Source: Amycolatopsis sulphurea
GTDB taxonomy: Bacteria > Actinomycetota > Actinomycetes > Mycobacteriales > Pseudonocardiaceae
DNA: 64,000 nucleotides
NCBI RefSeq assembly: GCF_002564045.1
Contig: NZ_PDJK01000002.1
Span: forward strand, 2,604,001 to 2,668,000
Direction of reading: 5' to 3'
Shown here: piece after piece, positions 56,301 through 62,300 of the stretch
Position numbering within the stretch: position 1 is the stretch's first letter
Layout: each line of letters opens with the position of its first letter
The notes under the pieces: generated by a model
Databases searched by the model: none
What the model was told of the DNA's origin: nothing
What the model saw: only the letters and a program-made list of their open reading frames with translations
Translations under genes and position numbers: made by a program

Positions 56301-59300
56301 TCCCCCGGCCGGCGGATCAGCCCGTCCGTGACCCCGGCGCAGTACATGGATATCCGGACCTGGAAGAACTCCGGCGGCCAGACGGTGTCCAGCGCGGTGA
56401 CCGCGGGCGGCCATGCGGACGCACAGGTGTTCCGGCACGACGTCGAGTTCGAGGTGGAGATCACCCGCTATACCCGCAACCGGCCGTGGGTGAAGCGCCT
56501 GACGCCCGGCTCGCCGCTGCGGAGCACGCCCGAGGTGTCCACGATCGCCAAGACCGGTGATCAAGCCCTGCCGAAGATCTCCGGCGAGGTCGATCTGTGG
56601 ATCAGCGACAGCTCAACGTCTCGGAAGAACCCCGCGAGGTTCGCGCCGGGCGCGCCGGGGACCACCGCGTTGCGCGAGGACCAGGCGCCGAGCATCGACG
56701 AGCTGCTGACCGGGCACCGGGCGAACCAGCAGGAAACGCCGCCGCCGAAGTTCCTGTATGCGGAGGCCATCGCCAACACCGAGCACCTGCGGGACGAGGC
56801 ACTGCGGCAGCTGCAGCGCGCGGCAGGCGGGGACGCGGTGCTGGGCCTGCCCGGCGGCGAGGCGCGCAAGCGGGTGGACCGGCTCTTCGAACCCGAGGGG
56901 TTCCGCGCGAATCTGTCCAGGTTCGTGACCCAGGGGGCGCAGAGCGGCGGGTTCCGCTACCAGCGGCGGCTGGCCGACCGGGTCGGCGGGCTCGGCATGG
57001 CGGTGTCGCTGAGCAAGCCGAAGGTGGTCGCCGTCACCGGTGCCGGCTCCGGCAATGAAAGGATACACACCGGCGGCACCAAGGCGACTTACGAGAAGTC
57101 GCGCGAGCAGTCGGTCGAAGGCAATGTCCAGGCCGGTTTCAGCGTCCGCCCGGACCAGAGCAGTTCGTCCCCCCAGGGCCAGATCTACGGCATGGTGCGG
57201 TGGAGCCCGTGGACGCGCAAGATGACCATGGCGGAGGAACTGAGCGCCACCGTCGAACACCTCCGGGGTTTGCCGTCCTCCAGCCGCACCGTGCTCGTCC
57301 AATACGACGCCGATGTGAAGCTGGCCGCGGAAAGCCGGTGGGAGAGCCTCATCGACGGCAGCACGTCGAAGGCAGGCGCGCACGTCAAGCTGCCCGGCGC
57401 GGTGTACGTCCGGATGAGCGAGGACCAGGCGCGCGAACAGGGCTTGCTACCCGCTGTCGAGCCGCGCTCGCCCGCTCCCGGCACGATGGCCGCGCCCGCG
57501 CTCGTCGGCGGGGACTCCAGCTCGCTCGGCGCCGCGGTGGTGGAGCACGCACCGGACCTGTCGAAACTGGTCGCCGACGCGCGGGAGAATCTGGGCCGGA
57601 TCGGCGGGAAGCTGCTGCCGAGGTCGGTGCTGGACGACTCGATGAACAACCTGCAGCGCACCCTCGACCTGGCCGCGCCGGACGCGGTCGCCGCACTGGT
57701 GGACGGTGCGCTGGACGGTGGGGCCTCGCTGACCGTGCACGACACGGAAATCCTGTCCACCGACCGCTATCGGCTGGAGCTGAAGGCGACCGTGGTCGGC
57801 ACCGAGTTCGTGGGCGTGGTGCATGACGGCGGCACCATCGGGCACACGGTCTCCGCGGTCGGGGCCGGCAAGCGGAAGAAGGCCACGGGTTCCTCCTGGG
57901 GCGGCCATGCGCGGCTCGGCGTGAGCGGCCGGTTCGTCGACGACCAGAACAGGACCAACGGCTACATCGGCGCGAACGCGGGCCTGATCGGCGGGCGGGC
58001 CAAGAACCAGCAGTACGTGGAGAATTCCACGGTCACCACGAAGAACGGCGCCACCGCCAGCGGCCCGGTCGCGCGTTACCAGCACCGGGTGCGGTTCGAT
58101 CTGGTCGTTCAGCGCGGTGGCCGCGAGTATCCGGTCAGCTCGCAGGAATCCGAGCTGACCGTGCGGACTTCGGCCGACGACCAGAAGATCGCCGGTCCGC
58201 TGGAGCGCCAGGCCAACCTCCATACCACGCGGTTCAACGAGCTTCGCCCGATCGCCGCGACCCCGGCGAACCTGGCTTCCTGGCGCGACGCCGGTGCCCC
58301 CGGGCTGCCGGAGTCCTCGCTCGTCGAGGGCGTGCGTGGCGCCGCCGACGTCCTGGGGGCCGCGGTGCGGGCGATGCGGCTGGCCGGTGCGAGCAACCGC
58401 CTGACCGATCCCGACACCGGCGCGTGGAGCACTCTTTCCGCGGCGATCAGCAACGAGATGCTGCAGGCGAATCTGCCGCATATGTCCGACGGCCCGTTGC
58501 GTCCGCCCCGGTTGCACGAATCCTCGCGGTGGGGGAAGAACGGCAGCGCCACCATCGAAGTGCACTCGCGGCTGGTGCACCCGAAGCTCGTCGCGCTCAG
58601 CGATTCGGTGAAGCTGGAGCGTTCGGACCAGCTTGTCACCACCGCCGCCGCCGAGTCGGAGAAGACGGTCAGCGGCAAGAACCAGGTCACGGTCGGCTCC
58701 GGCGGTGTGTCCACACCGAGCAAGCAATCGCACTCCTGGGGCGGTGCGGATCTGCGTACCCCGGCCAACGTTCCCGACCCGACGTCGAGCACGGCCGGTA
58801 CACCGCGGACGGTTGCCGCGCAGCCGGACGACCGCACGGGGCTGGTCCAGTACGGTGTCAATTACCGCGTGGTGGCCAAACTCGGCAACGGTCAGTTGGG
58901 GGTCGTCGACGTCACCGTGCCGGCGTCCGTGCGGGTGCGGATGACCGCCGACGACCTGGAAGCCGTACTCGGTACCAAGCTGCCGGATTCACTGACGACG
59001 GCGCAGGACGCGGTCAAGGAAGCCGCTGAAAAGTGGCGCGACGCCGAAAAGGAACTGGAAGAAGCACAGCACGTCCTCGACGACGCCTGGCTGGCGGAGA
59101 ACGAGAGCCTGCGGGCGCTGGCCGAAAATGCGTACAATCGCAGTGTCAGCGATGGGTGGCTCACCGATTACGAGGACGCGGGGACCCTGGTCGCGGACGA
59201 AAGCGCCAGCGTCCTCACCGGCCCCGCCGTGGATCTCCGCCGGGCTCTCGACCAGGCACAGGACGAAGTTCGCGACGCCGCCACGGAACTGTACGAGCGA

Positions 59301-62300
59301 CAGGACGAACTGGCGCGCTGGGAGTCGATCGGCGACCAGTACCGCGCGCTGGCGGCCACCGAATCGGACCCCGCCGAGCGTGACCGCTTCCTCCGGCTCG
59401 CCCGCGAGAACCAGGCCGAGGCGGACGGCATCCGCGCCAGGCTGGCCGAGCGGCAGCAGGTGGCGCGCGCCCGGGTCGACTCGATCGCCGATCTGCTGGA
59501 CCCGTACCGCAACGAGCACTCCGAGCACCGCGCGTTGCAGGAGGAGGCACGCACCAGCGCGGAGACCGCCCGGGCGAAAGCGGACGCGGCCCGGCAGCGG
59601 TGGTGGAACGCCAAGTCCGAAGTGGACAGCCGGCTGAACTCGCACCAGTGGCCGCTGCGGACGAGCACCCGGGTCGATCCGCGGGTCACCGCAATGCGGC
59701 GGCACGGCGCGGTGCTCGTGCACGACTCCGACGACGAGGGGCCGCTGGGGCCGCCACGGCTGGTGGTGGACGAGGTCTCCGGCACGGCGTCCGACGGGGA
59801 GCAAGGGTCGTCGAGTCCGCAGCTGCTCCGGCCCGGACCGCCTCGGGTGGACCTGAACACCAGCGAATTCGGCGGTTTCGTATCGTCCTGGATGGACAGT
59901 ATCGACGCGCTGGTCCCGACGGTGCCGCGCCGGAGTTCCTGGGCGACCATGGTCTCCCAGGGCGACGACGAGTCGCTGAGCAGCGAGCGGCTGAACGGCG
60001 AGTTCGGCATTTCGCCGCGTAACCAGCGACGGCTGCGCAACTTCGCGGACCGCTTCGGGGTCGTGCTGGAGGTGCGGCCGACCAACCCGGAATCGGTGAA
60101 GTGGCTGGAAAAGGGCGCGATGCCCAAGCCGCTGACCATGAAGGCGAAGACGATCAGCCCGATCGATGTGCACCTGGGTGCGCGCGAGGACCAGATCGGA
60201 CTGGTCGGCTACTTCCGGCCGCAGCTGCCGCCGGCGGAGGTCCTGGACGCGCTCGACGCCGACGTGCGGGACGCAGTGGCGCGCCGGTACGACGCACGGA
60301 ACACCGAGTACGACGCGCTGGCCGAGAGCATGGACGCCTACGCGGAAAGCGGGCAGTTCCGGGTGGTGGACGGGGTGGTCGAAGGTGCTGTGGGGCGCGA
60401 CAGGTTCGTGCCCGTCACCGCGGATCTCGACATCTACCACATCCGCCAGCCCGACGATGGGGAATACCTGTCCGAGGAGGCCTACAACAACGTCTACTGG
60501 CTGCTGTCCCATCGCGATGTGGGGGTGCAGCACGGCGCGCATATGTACTGGCAGCCCGAAGATGAGTTCCAGCAGAAGATCTTCGACGACATCGTCAACA
60601 AGCATCAGGAGGGCGCCCTCGGCGGCGAGCCGTTGATCCGGTTCGCGCCGGGTGAGCCGCCCACGGTGGCCTACGCCGACCGGCTGGAAGACTCCATCGC
60701 CTCGCTGGCGCGTCGCGGCTCGGTGCAGGTACCGGACGAGGCAGCGGAACCCACCGTGTTCTCCGGCCTGGACCAGGACACCGGCCTGCCCTACGAGTTC
60801 GACAGCTCCGAGGTCGAGCATCACCCGGTCCGGTTCGAGGGACGGGTCGTCGGCGTCTCGTTCCTGCCGGAGAGCGAGCAGACCGCGGACGTCGAGGCGG
60901 GCTGGGTCGCGAACAATTCCGGCAAGGTCGGTTCGCTGCCGGAGGGCGCGACCTCGGAGCAGGTCTCGCAGCAGCTGGAGCGGGCTCACACGTACGGCGT
61001 CACACCGGAGCTGGCGGGCCGTCGCTTCGGTGAATGGGCCGACGAGTCCGCTGCCCCCTGGGACGACGGCTCCTTCTTCGTCTTCGCGCACGGCCGCCCG
61101 AAGACGGTGAAGCTGCGCTTGCTCAGCGGCCGCACTGTGCGGGTCGACGGCGACACGTCAGCGCAGATCTTGGTGAAGTTGGCGCCGTACGCCCAGGCGC
61201 AGGCGAACACCCGGCCATCGCTCACCCTCATCGCGTGCAGTACCGGTCAGGGCGACCAGGCGGGCGATTTCGCGCCCGATTTCCAGCGTGCACTCAGCGA
61301 CCTTGGTGGACCGAAGATCGTGCACGCGCCCACGAAGCCCACGAACTTCGGCCAGGAGCCCGCGGCCCTGGGGAGGGCGGTGGGTGCCAAGGGCGGTTTC
61401 ACCACGGTCACCGACGGCGGGCGGTTCCGGACCTTCGGCGGCCGGCCCGGCGACGAGGCGATCGTGGGGCTGGTTCGCGACCTCGCCCGCGACCATCCGG
61501 TGACCGTCCCGGGCAGCGGGCCGATTTCGTTGGCGGACCGCCCGGGCACCGTCGCGCTGGCGTCCACTGTGGAGCGTCAGCTGGCGGACGAGGTGGCCCG
61601 CACCGGCGTGCTGCGGCCGAATTCGGTACGCGACCTCGTCGCGCGGCACGAGCGGCCGGACGTGATCTTCTCCGCCGTGCTGACCCGGCTCGCCGCGCAG
61701 CACGGCCCGGCGCTGCACACCCTGGTCGACGCCGAGCGTGATCCGCGCACCGGGGAGTGGGTGCGCACCGAGCTGCCACCGATGGCGCACGGCCTGGTGA
61801 CCGTGACCGGCAAGGGAACCTGGACCGATACGCAGGTGTCCCGGCCTGCGCGGTTCAACCCGGCCTGGAGCGCCGGCCCGGCCAGGGACACCGCCGCCGT
61901 GCCGGTCCGGCCCGATCCCCGCTCCTACGCCGAAACCCTGGTGGAGCACCACTACGACGGGGTCGAGCCGCCGCCGGTCACCGTCCCCGCCGAGCGGGCA
62001 CCGCAGTTCAAGGCCGATGTCCTCGCGGAGCTGAGCAAGCTGCCCCGCATCGATTCGGGGGTCTCGCCGGAACCCGACGCGGACCTCGACCCGATCGAGC
62101 TGACCCGGGTCGATTCGGGGGTTGCACTGGACGATCTGGTGGTCGCCGACCCGACCCGCCTGACCGGCCAGGTCGGCGGCGCACCGGACACCGTCATCGA
62201 GTTCGCCCCGGGCACTGTGGTCAGCACTGGGCTGACGAACCCGGACGGCACCGTCGGCGGCCTGACCTACCTGGCGCCCGACGATGCGTCGGCGGTGCAG

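Noticed and set aside
52248..56564. Very long minus-strand open frame (1438 codons), plus others at 47538-49877, 49947-52082, 57447-58733, 58989-61091 and 61158-63092
   Set aside because: They are antisense shadows of the giant plus-strand gene, caused by its high-GC third positions. Their products are Arg/Gly/His-rich without domains, and the plus-strand frame shows clear motifs.
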